A stretch of DNA of 47,785 nt from Cyanobacteria bacterium SIG32 (GTDB lineage Bacteria; Cyanobacteriota; Vampirovibrionia; Gastranaerophilales; Gastranaerophilaceae), in NCBI GenBank assembly GCA_015152455.1, contig SUTY01000005.1:1-47785 (forward strand), in the 5' to 3' direction. A program made the position numbers and the translations under genes. Positions 32,064-41,179 of this stretch are shown here, piece by piece (the stretch's first letter is position 1; each line of letters opens with the position of its first letter). The notes beneath the pieces are model-generated. The model did not search any database and was not told the origin of the DNA. It saw nothing but the letters and a program-made list of their open reading frames with translations.

Positions 32064-34727
32064 ATGACAACAAAAAGCGACAAAAATGTTGAAAAACTAG
32101 AAAAGGCTTTAAACAAGTCCACTCTTGTTGACAACGCTGAACAATTGGAATTGCTTATCGAAAGAGTTAAAAAAGCTCAAAAGATATATGCAACATTTAC
32201 CCAAGAGCAAGTAGATGCTATCTTCAAAGCTGCTGCAACTGCTGCAGATAAAGCTCGTATTCCTTTGGCAAGAATGGCTGCTGAAGAAACAGGTATGGGC
32301 GTAATGGAAGATAAAATTATTAAAAACCACTTCGCATCTGAGTACATTTACAACAAGCACAAAAATGCAAAAACTTGTGGTGTAATCAAAGAAGACAAAA
32401 CAAATGGTATCAAAGTAGTTGCAGAACCTTTAGGTGTAATTGCTGGTGTTATTCCAACAACTAACCCTACATCAACTGCAATTTTTAAATCATTAATTGC
32501 ATTAAAAACAAGAAACGCAATTATTTTCTCACCACACCCTAGAGCTAAAAAATCTACAATTGAAGCTGCAAGAATAGTTCTTGAAGCTGCGGTTAAAGCT
32601 GGTGCTCCAGAAGATATTATCGGATGGATTGATGTACCATCATTAGAATTAACAAATATGATTATGACTCACAAACATATCGATTGTATTTTAGCAACAG
32701 GTGGTCCTGGTATGGTTAAAGCAGCTTACTCATCAGGCAAGCCAGCATTAGGTGTAGGCCCTGGTAACGTACCTGCTGTAATTGATGAAACTGCTGATAT
32801 CAAAATGGCAATTTCTTCAATCCTTATGTCAAAAACATTTGATAATGGTATGATTTGTGCATCAGAACAATCAATTGTTTGTGTAAAAGATGTATATGAA
32901 ACAGTTAAAAAAGAACTTCAAATTCGTGGTGCATACTTGTTAAGCGATAAAGAAGCAAGCAAAATTGAAAAAGTTATCTTAACAGAAGCTGGTACAGTAA
33001 ACCCTGCAATCGTAGGTCAACCTGCATATAAAATTGCAGAACTTGCTGGTGTAGAAGTTCCTAAATCAGCAAAAGTTTTAGTTGGTGAACAACAAGAAGT
33101 TGCAATTGAACATCCATTTGCGCACGAAAAATTATCACCGCTATTAGCTTTATACTGTGCAGAAAATTATGAAGATGCTGTACAAAAAGCATATGATCTA
33201 GTTATCATTGGTGGTGCTGGTCACTCAGCAGCATTATACACAGATGCAAGAACTCAAGATAGAATCAACTATTTTGCACAAAAAATTCCAACTTGCAGAT
33301 TGTTAATTAACTCACCATCATCACAAGGTGGTATTGGTGATTTATACAACTTTAAATTAGAACCATCATTAACACTTGGTTGCGGTTCTTGGGGCGGTAA
33401 CGCTGTCAGCGGCAACGTAGGTGTTGAACACTTACTTAACTACAAGACAGTCGCTGAAAGGAGAGAAAACATGTTATGGTTTAAAGTTCCGCCAAAAGTT
33501 TACTTCAAAAGAGGTGCTATCGATTTAGCTCTTCGTGAATTAGAAGGTAAAAAACGTGCATTTATTGTAACTGACAGATTCTTATTCAATTCAGGAGCAG
33601 TAGATCAAATCGTTAATATATTGGATGAAATCGGTATTGATCATCAAATCTTCTTTGATGTTAAACCAGATCCAACTTTATCAACAATTAATCAAGCTAT
33701 GGACATCATTAGACCATACGAACCTGATGTTATCATTTCATTAGGTGGTGGTTCTCCAATGGACGCAGCTAAAATTATGTGGTTAATGTATGAACAACCT
33801 GATACTGTATTCGAAGATATCTCTATGAGATTTATGGATATCAGAAAAAGAATCGTTAGAATTCCTGAATTAGGTAAAAAAGCAACAATGGTTGCAATCC
33901 CTACAACATCAGGTACAGGTTCTGAAGTAACTCCATTTGCTATTATTACTGATGATGAAACTCACGTAAAATACGCAATTGCTGATTATGCATTAACTCC
34001 AAATATGGCAATTATCGACCCTAACTTTGTTGATGGTATGCCAAAAGGTTTGACAGCAGCATCAGGTATTGACGCTTTAGTTCACTCAATTGAAGCCTAT
34101 GTATCTGCTATGGCTACAAACTTCACAAACTCAAATGCTTTAGAAGCAACAAAATTAATCTTCAGATACTTAGAACGTTCTTGGAATGAAGGTGCTAACG
34201 ATCCAATCGCTAGAGAAAAAATGCACTACGCTGCAACAATTGCTGGTATGGCATTTGCTAACTCATTCTTAGGATTATGCCACTCAATGGCTCACAAATT
34301 GGGTGCTATGTTCAACGTACCTCACGGTGTTGCTAACGCATTGTTAATCAATCAAGTAATCAAATACAACGCAACTGATTGTCCTAAAAAACAATGTATT
34401 TTCCCTCAATACAAGTTCCCTAACGCAAAAGCTAAATATGGTCAAATTGCTGATGAACTTGGTTTGGGTGGTAAAAATGACGACGAAAAAGTTGAATTAT
34501 TGTTAGCTGAAATTACAAGATTGAAAAATGCTATCAACTTACCAAAATCAATCAAAGAATTTGGCGTTTCAGAAAAAGACTTCTACGCTAAATTAGATGA
34601 AATGGTAGAATTAGCATTCGACGATCAATGTACTGGTGCTAACCCAGCATATCCATTAATGGAAGATATCAGAAAAATCTACGTTGATGCTTATGAAGGT
34701 GTTGTAAGAGATTATATCAACGAATAA
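32064..34727 (+). CDS. adhE: Bifunctional acetaldehyde-CoA/alcohol dehydrogenase
   Basis: 887 residues, full length. Reduces acetyl-CoA to acetaldehyde and then to ethanol, regenerating NAD in fermentation; AdhE forms spirosomes. The N-terminal aldehyde dehydrogenase domain (about 1-440) carries catalytic Cys265 in NGMICASEQS. The C-terminal iron-dependent alcohol dehydrogenase domain (about 460-880) has GGGSPMDAAK, PTTSGTGSEVTPF and the metal-binding His residues in GLCHSMAHKLGAMFNVPHG. The ribosome-binding site AAAAGGAG precedes ATG. Single gene with its own promoter, operator and terminator; codon use looks like that of highly expressed genes. Confidence 0.97.
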   Translation: MTTKSDKNVEKLEKALNKSTLVDNAEQLELLIERVKKAQKIYATFTQEQVDAIFKAAATAADKARIPLARMAAEETGMGVMEDKIIKNHFASEYIYNKHKNAKTCGVIKEDKTNGIKVVAEPLGVIAGVIPTTNPTSTAIFKSLIALKTRNAIIFSPHPRAKKSTIEAARIVLEAAVKAGAPEDIIGWIDVPSLELTNMIMTHKHIDCILATGGPGMVKAAYSSGKPALGVGPGNVPAVIDETADIKMAISSILMSKTFDNGMICASEQSIVCVKDVYETVKKELQIRGAYLLSDKEASKIEKVILTEAGTVNPAIVGQPAYKIAELAGVEVPKSAKVLVGEQQEVAIEHPFAHEKLSPLLALYCAENYEDAVQKAYDLVIIGGAGHSAALYTDARTQDRINYFAQKIPTCRLLINSPSSQGGIGDLYNFKLEPSLTLGCGSWGGNAVSGNVGVEHLLNYKTVAERRENMLWFKVPPKVYFKRGAIDLALRELEGKKRAFIVTDRFLFNSGAVDQIVNILDEIGIDHQIFFDVKPDPTLSTINQAMDIIRPYEPDVIISLGGGSPMDAAKIMWLMYEQPDTVFEDISMRFMDIRKRIVRIPELGKKATMVAIPTTSGTGSEVTPFAIITDDETHVKYAIADYALTPNMAIIDPNFVDGMPKGLTAASGIDALVHSIEAYVSAMATNFTNSNALEATKLIFRYLERSWNEGANDPIAREKMHYAATIAGMAFANSFLGLCHSMAHKLGAMFNVPHGVANALLINQVIKYNATDCPKKQCIFPQYKFPNAKAKYGQIADELGLGGKNDDEKVELLLAEITRLKNAINLPKSIKEFGVSEKDFYAKLDEMVELAFDDQCTGANPAYPLMEDIRKIYVDAYEGVVRDYINE

Positions 34728-34747
34728 TAATTACTCACTAAGATACT

Positions 34748-34776
34748 AAAGACCACCGAAAGGTGGTCTTTTTTTG
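34748..34776 (+). terminator. adhE terminator
   Basis: AAAGACCACC-GAAA-GGTGGTCTTT with a GNRA-type loop and a T7 tail. Confidence 0.92.
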
Positions 34777-34827
34777 TTTGTTGGAAATTGTATTATACAT
34801 AATAAGTTAGATATTTTTGTTGAGATT

Positions 34828-35862
34828 TTAATTGCTTAAACAAAATGCATAATAATTACTATTAAGGTCTTTACGGTCGTCAAAATGGTGTGCGATTTCA
34901 ATGTCAAATACTTCGGCACTGATGGAACCATTTTCTTGAGAGGACCAGTATGCGCCAGAGGTTGGAATTCCTTCTTCACCCTTTCTTGAATAGAGGTCTT
35001 GTAGTTCTGTGATTGTTGGAAGATTCATTCCTAGTTCTGCACATGCTTTTTTAGCACCTGCCCAATAGTCAGTGCTAGAACCTGATGGCGAATTTCCACA
35101 GTATGCATTATAATCTGATTTGATATTAGCATCTGTTGAATTTTTTGCAGCTGTTGAACAATCTACTCCTATTGATATCATTCCTAGGTCTTTCATTGTT
35201 GCACCTGTTTTAATAGCAATATTAATCCCTCTTATGTCTTTCCCTGTATCCATTTGGTTTGGGGTCTTACCACCTGAAACATCATAAAGAATAGAAATAG
35301 CATCAGTAGATAATCCAACACTATCTTTGGAACCAGTTAATCTAACAACTTGGTTAGATAAAGGATCTTGAGTAGCTTTTGGATTATAAGCAATCAAAGC
35401 TGATACTCCGTCAGCAAATTGAACACCAATAGTTTCAGTACCATAGTTTTCTGTTGAATAAAGATTTTTAGATGCTTTTAAATCTTTAGTTTCAACAGGA
35501 TCACCAGTTGTTGTAATCGTACTTGTAAAACAATCAGTTAATTTGTCACTAGAACATGTTTTTGTAATTTTAATATGTTTGCCTAATTCTTCCACAAAAT
35601 CCGCAGTCGTTGAATACCCAGCTAAAGATGAAGTAGTATTCATCATAGCCAATGCTTCCCCAAGTCTTCTATTAAAAACAGTTGATGCAGTATCCCAAGA
35701 TTTTTGGTTGTATTCAGCAACAAGAGTTGGAATTGTCATTGCTGCAACTACGCCAATAATTGCTAAAGTAATCAATACTTCTGCTAGAGTGAAAGCGGAT
35801 TTTTGTGAAGTGATCAAGTGACTAGGTGACCAAGTGATCAAGTTCTTTACAGTTTTTTTCAT
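34828..35862 (-). CDS. Type IV prepilin-like protein with lectin-like C-terminal domain (copy D)
   Basis: 344 residues, about 90 more than copies B and C. The leader MKKTVKNLITWSPSHLITS plus QKSA and helix FTLAEVLITLAIIGVVA match the family. After a variable middle the C-terminus (about 265-344) reads YWAGAKKACAELGMNLPTITELQDLY ... GAYWSSQE ... ISAEVFDIE, where the pieces ACAELGMNLPT, ELQDLY and YWSSQE match the Lcl/DUF1566 C-type-lectin-like fold seen in adhesins. This suggests a tip adhesin-type minor pilin. It lies in opposite orientation to B and C, downstream of the SurA/PrsA-like gene. Confidence 0.88.
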   Translation of the reverse strand: MKKTVKNLITWSPSHLITSQKSAFTLAEVLITLAIIGVVAAMTIPTLVAEYNQKSWDTASTVFNRRLGEALAMMNTTSSLAGYSTTADFVEELGKHIKITKTCSSDKLTDCFTSTITTTGDPVETKDLKASKNLYSTENYGTETIGVQFADGVSALIAYNPKATQDPLSNQVVRLTGSKDSVGLSTDAISILYDVSGGKTPNQMDTGKDIRGINIAIKTGATMKDLGMISIGVDCSTAAKNSTDANIKSDYNAYCGNSPSGSSTDYWAGAKKACAELGMNLPTITELQDLYSRKGEEGIPTSGAYWSSQENGSISAEVFDIEIAHHFDDRKDLNSNYYAFCLSN

Positions 35863-35922
35863 AACTTTTTTCCTTTCATTTTTTTATATGTACTACGATT
35901 TTTTAAATTACTGTTCTCTACT

Positions 35923-36049
35923 CCCCTCCCTCGCTAGGGAGGGGCTGGGGGTGGGTGGTTATTTTGATGTGACCAAGATATCAGTGATCAAGTGATCAAG
36001 AAGTTAATCTATTGTCCACCCACCCTAACCCTCCCTGTCTAGGGAGGGA
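35923..36049. repeat. GC-rich inverted element (copy D) with CTTGATCA units in its loop
   Basis: Arms as in copies B and C (CCCCTCCCT/AGGGAGGGG and CCCTCCCT/AGGGAGGG, with CACCCACC and GGTGGGTG). The loop is longer and contains GTGATCAAGTGATCAAG plus a GACCAAG unit at 35971-36000. These are the reverse complement of the stuttered units that encode the prepilin leader peptide. Confidence 0.75.
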
Positions 36050-36094
36050 ATATTTAGAATTGGGAGGACTTAAATTCTTTGCATAACAAAACAA

Positions 36095-36126
36095 GGTTGT
36101 ACAAGATCTAATTCTTGTTAACAACC
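36095..36126 (-). terminator. Conserved leader hairpin (copy D)
   Basis: Minus-strand GGTTGT-TA-ACAAGA / TCTTGT-ACAACC followed by TTGTTTTGTTAT, the same as in copies B and C. Confidence 0.6.
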
Positions 36127-36194
36127 TTTCAACCTTTAAACTATTTAACCATTCAACGGCGGATATGCCTAAAACCCAGACTACGAGAGCGTTT

Positions 36195-36269
36195 CTACCC
36201 CCCCCCTAATACACTTAGGGAGTTAGTATTTAAGCAAGTTATAAAGTTTTTTATTGAGTTTTGATGCAT
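36195..36269 (-). CDS. Micro-ORF of prepilin D leader (24 codons)
   Basis: Encodes MHQNSIKNFITCLNTNSLSV plus LGGG and ends on the nine-G run (C9 on the plus strand, 36198-36206) and TAG. AAAGGAAC precedes the ATG. Closely related to the copy C micro-ORF. Confidence 0.5.
   Translation of the reverse strand: MHQNSIKNFITCLNTNSLSVLGGG
36198..36206 (-). repeat. G9 homopolymer tract (copy D, C9 on plus strand)
   Basis: Fourth copy of the tract with the same flank TAGAAACGCTCTC on the minus strand. Confidence 0.85.
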
Positions 36270-36288
36270 TTTGTTCCTTTTAAAGTGA

Positions 36289-36347
36289 GTTAGTAAGTTA
36301 GTAAGATTTATATGGTAAATACTTCTCTTACTAACTTACTTCCTAAC
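36289..36347. repeat. Inverted GTTAGTAAG module
   Basis: GTTAGTAAGTTAGTAAG (36289-36305) faces CTTACTAACTTAC-TTC-CTAAC (36327-36347): a long stem with one three-base bulge between the SurA/PrsA-like gene and the copy D micro-ORF. It may act as a terminator-like or mRNA-stabilising structure. Confidence 0.65.
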
Positions 36348-36354
36348 ATCTATA

Positions 36355-37485
36355 CTATTTTTTGTTTTCTGTTTTAGTTTTTGATTTGTCGTCTTGTGAT
36401 TGTTCTTTAACTTGGTTTTGAAGTTTATCTTGAATAGCTTTTGGGCTATATTCAGCTTTAACATATTCAATTTTTGCATTTTTCTTCAAAGACTCTGTTA
36501 AATTATCAAGAAGTTCAAGTTGTTTTTGGTTTGTCAAATAATTTTTGATATCAGCTTTAGCTTTTTCAAAAGGTTCTTGACCTGCTTCCATTCTGTCTGT
36601 AACTAAAATTACGTGATAGCCAAATTTTGATTTAACTACAGGTGAAACTGTGTTTGGTCTTTGAGCAAATGCAGCTTTAGAAAATTCAGGAACCATTTCT
36701 TCGTGAGCAAAGAAACCTAGATCGCCACCTTTTACGGCAGTTGCTGCGTCATCAGAATTTTCTTTAGCAAGTTTTGCGAAGTCATTGATATTAGCTTTTG
36801 CCTGATTTTGTAATTTTTCAGCTTTAGCTTTTCTGGCATTCATTTCTTCGTTTACTTTAGCTTTAATTTGAGCTTCGGTTAGGTCTTTATTTTTAGGTTC
36901 AGAAGTTACAATTTCTTTAACTTCTTCCGGATCTGCAGCAACTAAGATGTGAGAAGCTCTAACTTTTGCAGGATATTTGAATTTGTTAATATTTTCTTTG
37001 TAGAATTTTTGAGCTTCAGCATCTGTTACGTCACTTTTACCTAATTCTGCTGCTAGTTTTTTCATTTTAACTTCTTCTGTTAAATCTTTTCTAAATTGTG
37101 CTACAGAAATTCCGTTATGTTTCAAAATCATATTTAATTGTTCTTTAGAACCAATTTTATCAATGATTTCCTTAACTGCATTGTCAACATCTTCTTTTGT
37201 AACTTTGATGTTTCTTTTTACTAATTCTTCTTCTAATAATGTTTTAACAATAAGTTCATTGATAACACGTTCTTGGATCATCAAATACATAAATCCGTTT
37301 GGATTTTCTTTAATATTAACGCCCATTCTTGCAAATACAGAATTATCAGCTTGTTTGTCAAATAATTTGTCGTATTGTGCTTGTGTAATCACTTTGTCGT
37401 TGATCTTAATGATTGCATCTTGTTTTAAGCTGCAGCCTGAAAACAATACTGCTGATATTGCAAGTGTTGCTACTAATTTTTTCAT
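36355..37485 (-). CDS. SurA/PrsA-type peptidyl-prolyl isomerase lipoprotein
   Basis: 376 residues. The lipoprotein signal MKKLVATLAISAVLFSGC has Cys18 as the lipidation site. A SurA-N-like helical chaperone domain follows, then a parvulin domain (about 172-300) with ASHILVA, GGDLGFFAHEEMVPEFSKAAF and SKFGYHVILVTD blocks, and a charged Lys/Gln-rich tail. It folds exported proteins in the periplasm and may help the secreted pilins and outer membrane proteins. It is preceded on the same strand by mfd (17-base gap). Confidence 0.88.
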   Translation of the reverse strand: MKKLVATLAISAVLFSGCSLKQDAIIKINDKVITQAQYDKLFDKQADNSVFARMGVNIKENPNGFMYLMIQERVINELIVKTLLEEELVKRNIKVTKEDVDNAVKEIIDKIGSKEQLNMILKHNGISVAQFRKDLTEEVKMKKLAAELGKSDVTDAEAQKFYKENINKFKYPAKVRASHILVAADPEEVKEIVTSEPKNKDLTEAQIKAKVNEEMNARKAKAEKLQNQAKANINDFAKLAKENSDDAATAVKGGDLGFFAHEEMVPEFSKAAFAQRPNTVSPVVKSKFGYHVILVTDRMEAGQEPFEKAKADIKNYLTNQKQLELLDNLTESLKKNAKIEYVKAEYSPKAIQDKLQNQVKEQSQDDKSKTKTENKK

Positions 37486-37502
37486 ATAATGTCTCTCCTT
37501 AT

Positions 37503-40500
37503 TTAATATTCATGACTAACTTTATGTATATAATAAAACAAATCTGTTAAAATGTTAAATACTTCATCAAAGTTCATATATGAATTGTTTAACAAAATTA
37601 TTGAATTTCCTTCCGCACAAGATTTTGGTGCTATCGTGAATTTTATGCGTTTAAGAATGTTACCAGGTAAGGCTTTTTGTAAAATATTCCATTCCCCTTG
37701 TAAAAATGGTGTGTAAATTCGTATGTTTTCTGAAGTTTCTCGAATTAAAGAAATATTTACATCTGTTGCAGCAAGCCTTATTTTTATTAATTTGATAAGG
37801 TTTTCTACGCTCTCAGGTGGTTTGGCAAAACGGTCTTTCCATTCCTCAGTTATATAATCCAATTCTACCAGAGATTTTACATCAGCCAATCGTTTGTATT
37901 CTATCATTTTTTGTTCAGAAGAACCCACCCATTCATCAGGAATAAATGCAGTTGTGTTTATGTCAACAATGGTTGGGGTTGATTTTTGTACAAATTGTCC
38001 TTGAAGTTCTTGGACAGCTTCTTCTAAAAGTTGACAATATGTGTCAAAACCTACATTTATCATATGTCCGTGTTGTTTTGTGCCTAAGATATTTCCAACA
38101 CCTCTAATTTCAACATCACGAAGTGCAATTTGATAACCACTTCCTAGAGTCGTAAATTCTTTTATTGCTTTTAGACGTTGTATTGCATCTTTTGAAATTT
38201 CTTTGCTTTTTCTGTAGAAACAGTAACAATATGCTTGCCTTTGTGAACGTCCTACTCGACCTCTAAGTTGATAAAGTTGTGCTAAGCCAAATCTATCTGC
38301 ATCATGGATTATCATTGTATTTGCGTTTGGAATATCAATCCCATTTTCGATAATTGTTGTTGCAAGTAAAATATCATATTCATGATTTGAAAAATCCACT
38401 ATGACTTCTTCTAATTGTTTTTCATCCATTTGACCATGACCTACTGCAATTCTTGCGTTAGGTAAGAGTTTTTGAAGATGAAATTTGAATTCTTCAATCG
38501 TTTCTACCCTGTTATAAAGATAAAAAACTTGTCCTTCTCTGTCTAATTCATGGATTATGGCATTTTTAACCATGTTTTCATTCCATTCGCCAACAAATGT
38601 CTTGATTGGTAATCTGTTTTTAGGTGGAGTGTTAATCACAGACATATCTTTTATACCTGATAAAGACATATACAACGTCCTTGGAATAGGTGTTGCTGAC
38701 ATTGTTAAAATGTCAATATTTTCACGCAATTGTTTTAATTTTTCCTTATGCCGTACTCCGAACCTATGTTCCTCATCAATTACGAGAAGTCCTAAATCTT
38801 TGAAAATAATTCCGTCTTGAAGTAATCTATGAGTCCCAATTACAACGTCGCAGGCTCCTGTTGCAAGGTTTTTGATTGTTTGTTTTTGTTCTTTTTGGCT
38901 TCTAAACCTTGACATCAATTCAACTTGAACACCGAAAGGTTTGAAACGTTCAGCGATTGTTTGGAAGTGTTGTAGTGCAAGAATGGTTGTCGGAACGACA
39001 ACAGCGACTTGTTTGCCTGAAGTTACAGCTTTGAAAATTGCACGCATTGCAACTTCTGTTTTGCCAAAGCCAACGTCCCCACAGATAAGTCTATCCATTG
39101 GCTGATCGCTTTCCATATCAGCTTTAACTTCATTAATTGCTCGCATTTGATCAGGTGTTTCAACAAATTCAAATGCTTCTTCCATTTCGACTTGCCAAGT
39201 TGTGTCAGGTAAAAATTGGATTCCTTGTTGCATCTTACGGCGTGCATAAAGTCTTAATAAATCATATGCAACAGCTTCTACTTCTTTTTTAACACGAGAT
39301 TTTGTATTTTCCCAATCTTTGCCACCCATTCTGGAAAGTTTTGGTTTTATGGAGCCTGAACCTCGGTAGCGAACAAGTAGGTTAATTTGTTCAGCAGGAA
39401 TGTGAAGTCTGTCTTTTGCAGCGTATTCAATTGTGAGGTAATCTTTTAGTTGACCGTCAACTTCTTGTTGTGTTAAGCCTCTGTATATCCCAACACCGTG
39501 GATTGTATGAACAACATATTCACCTTCTTGAATATCGTTTATATTTTCTATAAATTCAGGTTTTTCTTTATAGTAAAAACGTCGTGAGGTCGTAATTTCT
39601 TTTGAACGTTTATTAAACAGCTCTCTGTCGGTCATTATGATAGTTTTGCAATCTTCTAATATTGTTCCGGCACTTGCTATACTATCAATAAATGTAATAT
39701 TAAATATCTCACGTTCTGATAATATTTCTTTGACTCGTTCAGGGTAATCTGTTGCGACTATAAATTTGTATCCCTCGTGTTCTTTTATAAATTCAGTTAT
39801 TAAGTCAAGATTTGCTTCAAAATTCTTTAATGGTTGAGCGTTAAACTCTATTATGTCATCTATTTCACCATCAATAAAGTTATTTAAACCGATTTTTGTA
39901 AAATATGATGTCTTTCTTAAAAATTCCCCAAAATCAAAATGGTTTTTGTTTTTTAATGGTTTTAAGAGTTCTAATTTGATGTTTTCTTCAAGTTGTTTTG
40001 ATAAGTTTTCGTCAACAAATTCGTATTTTGAATAGATTTCAGAAGTTTCATCAAAAAGTAAAACGTAATCTTTAAAATAATCTAAGATGCTTACAAAATT
40101 ATTATTAAAATAATTTTGATAAACTTCTATGCCTTCAAAATAGCCATCATCTTCTTCATTTAATTTGGGACTGTTTTCGTTCAAAACGAATTTGTATATT
40201 GGTAAAATTTCTGTTTCTTTTATTTTTTCGATAGATTTTTGAGATTCATTGTTAAAATATCTTATGTCAACAACTTCGTCACCCCAAAGTTCTATTCTGA
40301 CAGGGTTTTCGTTTAGTGAATAAATATCTGCGATATCACCTCGGATACTAAATTCTCCTACATCACTAACCATTGTAGAGCGTTTGTATCCCAAAGATAC
40401 AAGTTTTTGACTTAAATCTTTTAAATCTATCTCGTCACCAATTTTTATTTTTAGAGTATTTGATGTAAAAAAGTCCTCATTAGGGAATTTTTCCAGTAAA

Positions 40501-40841
40501 GTTTTTACAGGACAAATTACAATATCAGGTTGTTTTCTCAAAATTCTGATTTGTTCACTATACTCGTACAAATTAGGTGAAACGGTTTCATACATTGAAA
40601 TATTTTGGAACGGAATAAGTTCAGAATTTAGATTGAATGCTTTTTTAAGATCATTTTGAAATTTTAAGGCACTTTGTTCTGTAGATGTTATAACCAAAAC
40701 TTTGTTTTTAGAAATTCCGCTGGTGATTTTAATTAGTAATAACCTTAAAACAGAAGTTAATCCCGTTACTGCAAAAGAACGGGATTTTTTAACATAATCT
40801 CTATATTCTAAAAATTTTTCACTTGATAAATAATCAATCAT
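37503..40841 (-). CDS. mfd: Transcription-repair coupling factor
   Basis: 1112 residues. Removes RNA polymerase stalled at DNA lesions and recruits UvrA. Domain order: UvrB-like N-terminal module, RNA-polymerase-interacting CarD/RID domain (YVVHTIHGVGIYRG), superfamily 2 translocase with Walker A GDVGFGKTE, the DEEH box in VIDEEHRFG, TATTIIENGIDIPNAN and RFGLAQLYQLRGRVGR, and the C-terminal TRCF domain. Its start overlaps the stop of the 112-residue orphan by one base. Confidence 0.96.
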   Translation of the reverse strand: MIDYLSSEKFLEYRDYVKKSRSFAVTGLTSVLRLLLIKITSGISKNKVLVITSTEQSALKFQNDLKKAFNLNSELIPFQNISMYETVSPNLYEYSEQIRILRKQPDIVICPVKTLLEKFPNEDFFTSNTLKIKIGDEIDLKDLSQKLVSLGYKRSTMVSDVGEFSIRGDIADIYSLNENPVRIELWGDEVVDIRYFNNESQKSIEKIKETEILPIYKFVLNENSPKLNEEDDGYFEGIEVYQNYFNNNFVSILDYFKDYVLLFDETSEIYSKYEFVDENLSKQLEENIKLELLKPLKNKNHFDFGEFLRKTSYFTKIGLNNFIDGEIDDIIEFNAQPLKNFEANLDLITEFIKEHEGYKFIVATDYPERVKEILSEREIFNITFIDSIASAGTILEDCKTIIMTDRELFNKRSKEITTSRRFYYKEKPEFIENINDIQEGEYVVHTIHGVGIYRGLTQQEVDGQLKDYLTIEYAAKDRLHIPAEQINLLVRYRGSGSIKPKLSRMGGKDWENTKSRVKKEVEAVAYDLLRLYARRKMQQGIQFLPDTTWQVEMEEAFEFVETPDQMRAINEVKADMESDQPMDRLICGDVGFGKTEVAMRAIFKAVTSGKQVAVVVPTTILALQHFQTIAERFKPFGVQVELMSRFRSQKEQKQTIKNLATGACDVVIGTHRLLQDGIIFKDLGLLVIDEEHRFGVRHKEKLKQLRENIDILTMSATPIPRTLYMSLSGIKDMSVINTPPKNRLPIKTFVGEWNENMVKNAIIHELDREGQVFYLYNRVETIEEFKFHLQKLLPNARIAVGHGQMDEKQLEEVIVDFSNHEYDILLATTIIENGIDIPNANTMIIHDADRFGLAQLYQLRGRVGRSQRQAYCYCFYRKSKEISKDAIQRLKAIKEFTTLGSGYQIALRDVEIRGVGNILGTKQHGHMINVGFDTYCQLLEEAVQELQGQFVQKSTPTIVDINTTAFIPDEWVGSSEQKMIEYKRLADVKSLVELDYITEEWKDRFAKPPESVENLIKLIKIRLAATDVNISLIRETSENIRIYTPFLQGEWNILQKALPGNILKRIKFTIAPKSCAEGNSIILLNNSYMNFDEVFNILTDLFYYIHKVSHEY

Positions 40842-41179
40842 TATTTTTGAGCATTAGGGCTAACGTATTCAATGCCCATTTCTTTAAGTGTTTTGATAAA
40901 GTTTTCTGCGCAAATTTTTTGAGCTTCAGGTGGTACAATTCTTAAAATTTCAACTGTTCTTGAAATAACAGGATCTTTATCGTACCAACGATTATTTGCA
41001 TTTACAGGTTTTACCATTGCATAAAATTTATCAATTGTCTCTTTTGATACTTTTTCTTCAATTTTTTGCAAGAAAACTTCTGCTTGAGCTCTTAATTCTG
41101 TTTGATAATTTCTCAAAAGCTCAATTACTTCTAATAATAATGGGTCATGATCATACCAGCGCTTATAAGTAGGACTCAT
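40841..41179 (-). CDS. Small protein with duplicated RWYDxDP motif
   Basis: 112 residues made of two related halves: YKRWYDHDPLLLEVIELLRN near the start and NRWYDKDPVISRTVEILRI from about residue 62, each followed by a helix with Ala, Gln and Phe (AEVFLQKIEE, AENFIKTLKE). The function is not known to me. The gene overlaps murA by 17 bases and mfd by one base, so it is co-translated with both. This conserved-looking packing suggests a house-keeping rather than accessory role. Confidence 0.8.
   Translation of the reverse strand: MSPTYKRWYDHDPLLLEVIELLRNYQTELRAQAEVFLQKIEEKVSKETIDKFYAMVKPVNANNRWYDKDPVISRTVEILRIVPPEAQKICAENFIKTLKEMGIEYVSPNAQK

Noticed and set aside
34828-35862. Diversity-generating retroelement target, because the head is C-type-lectin-like
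   Set aside because: No reverse transcriptase, template repeat or adenine-biased variable repeat was seen in the window.
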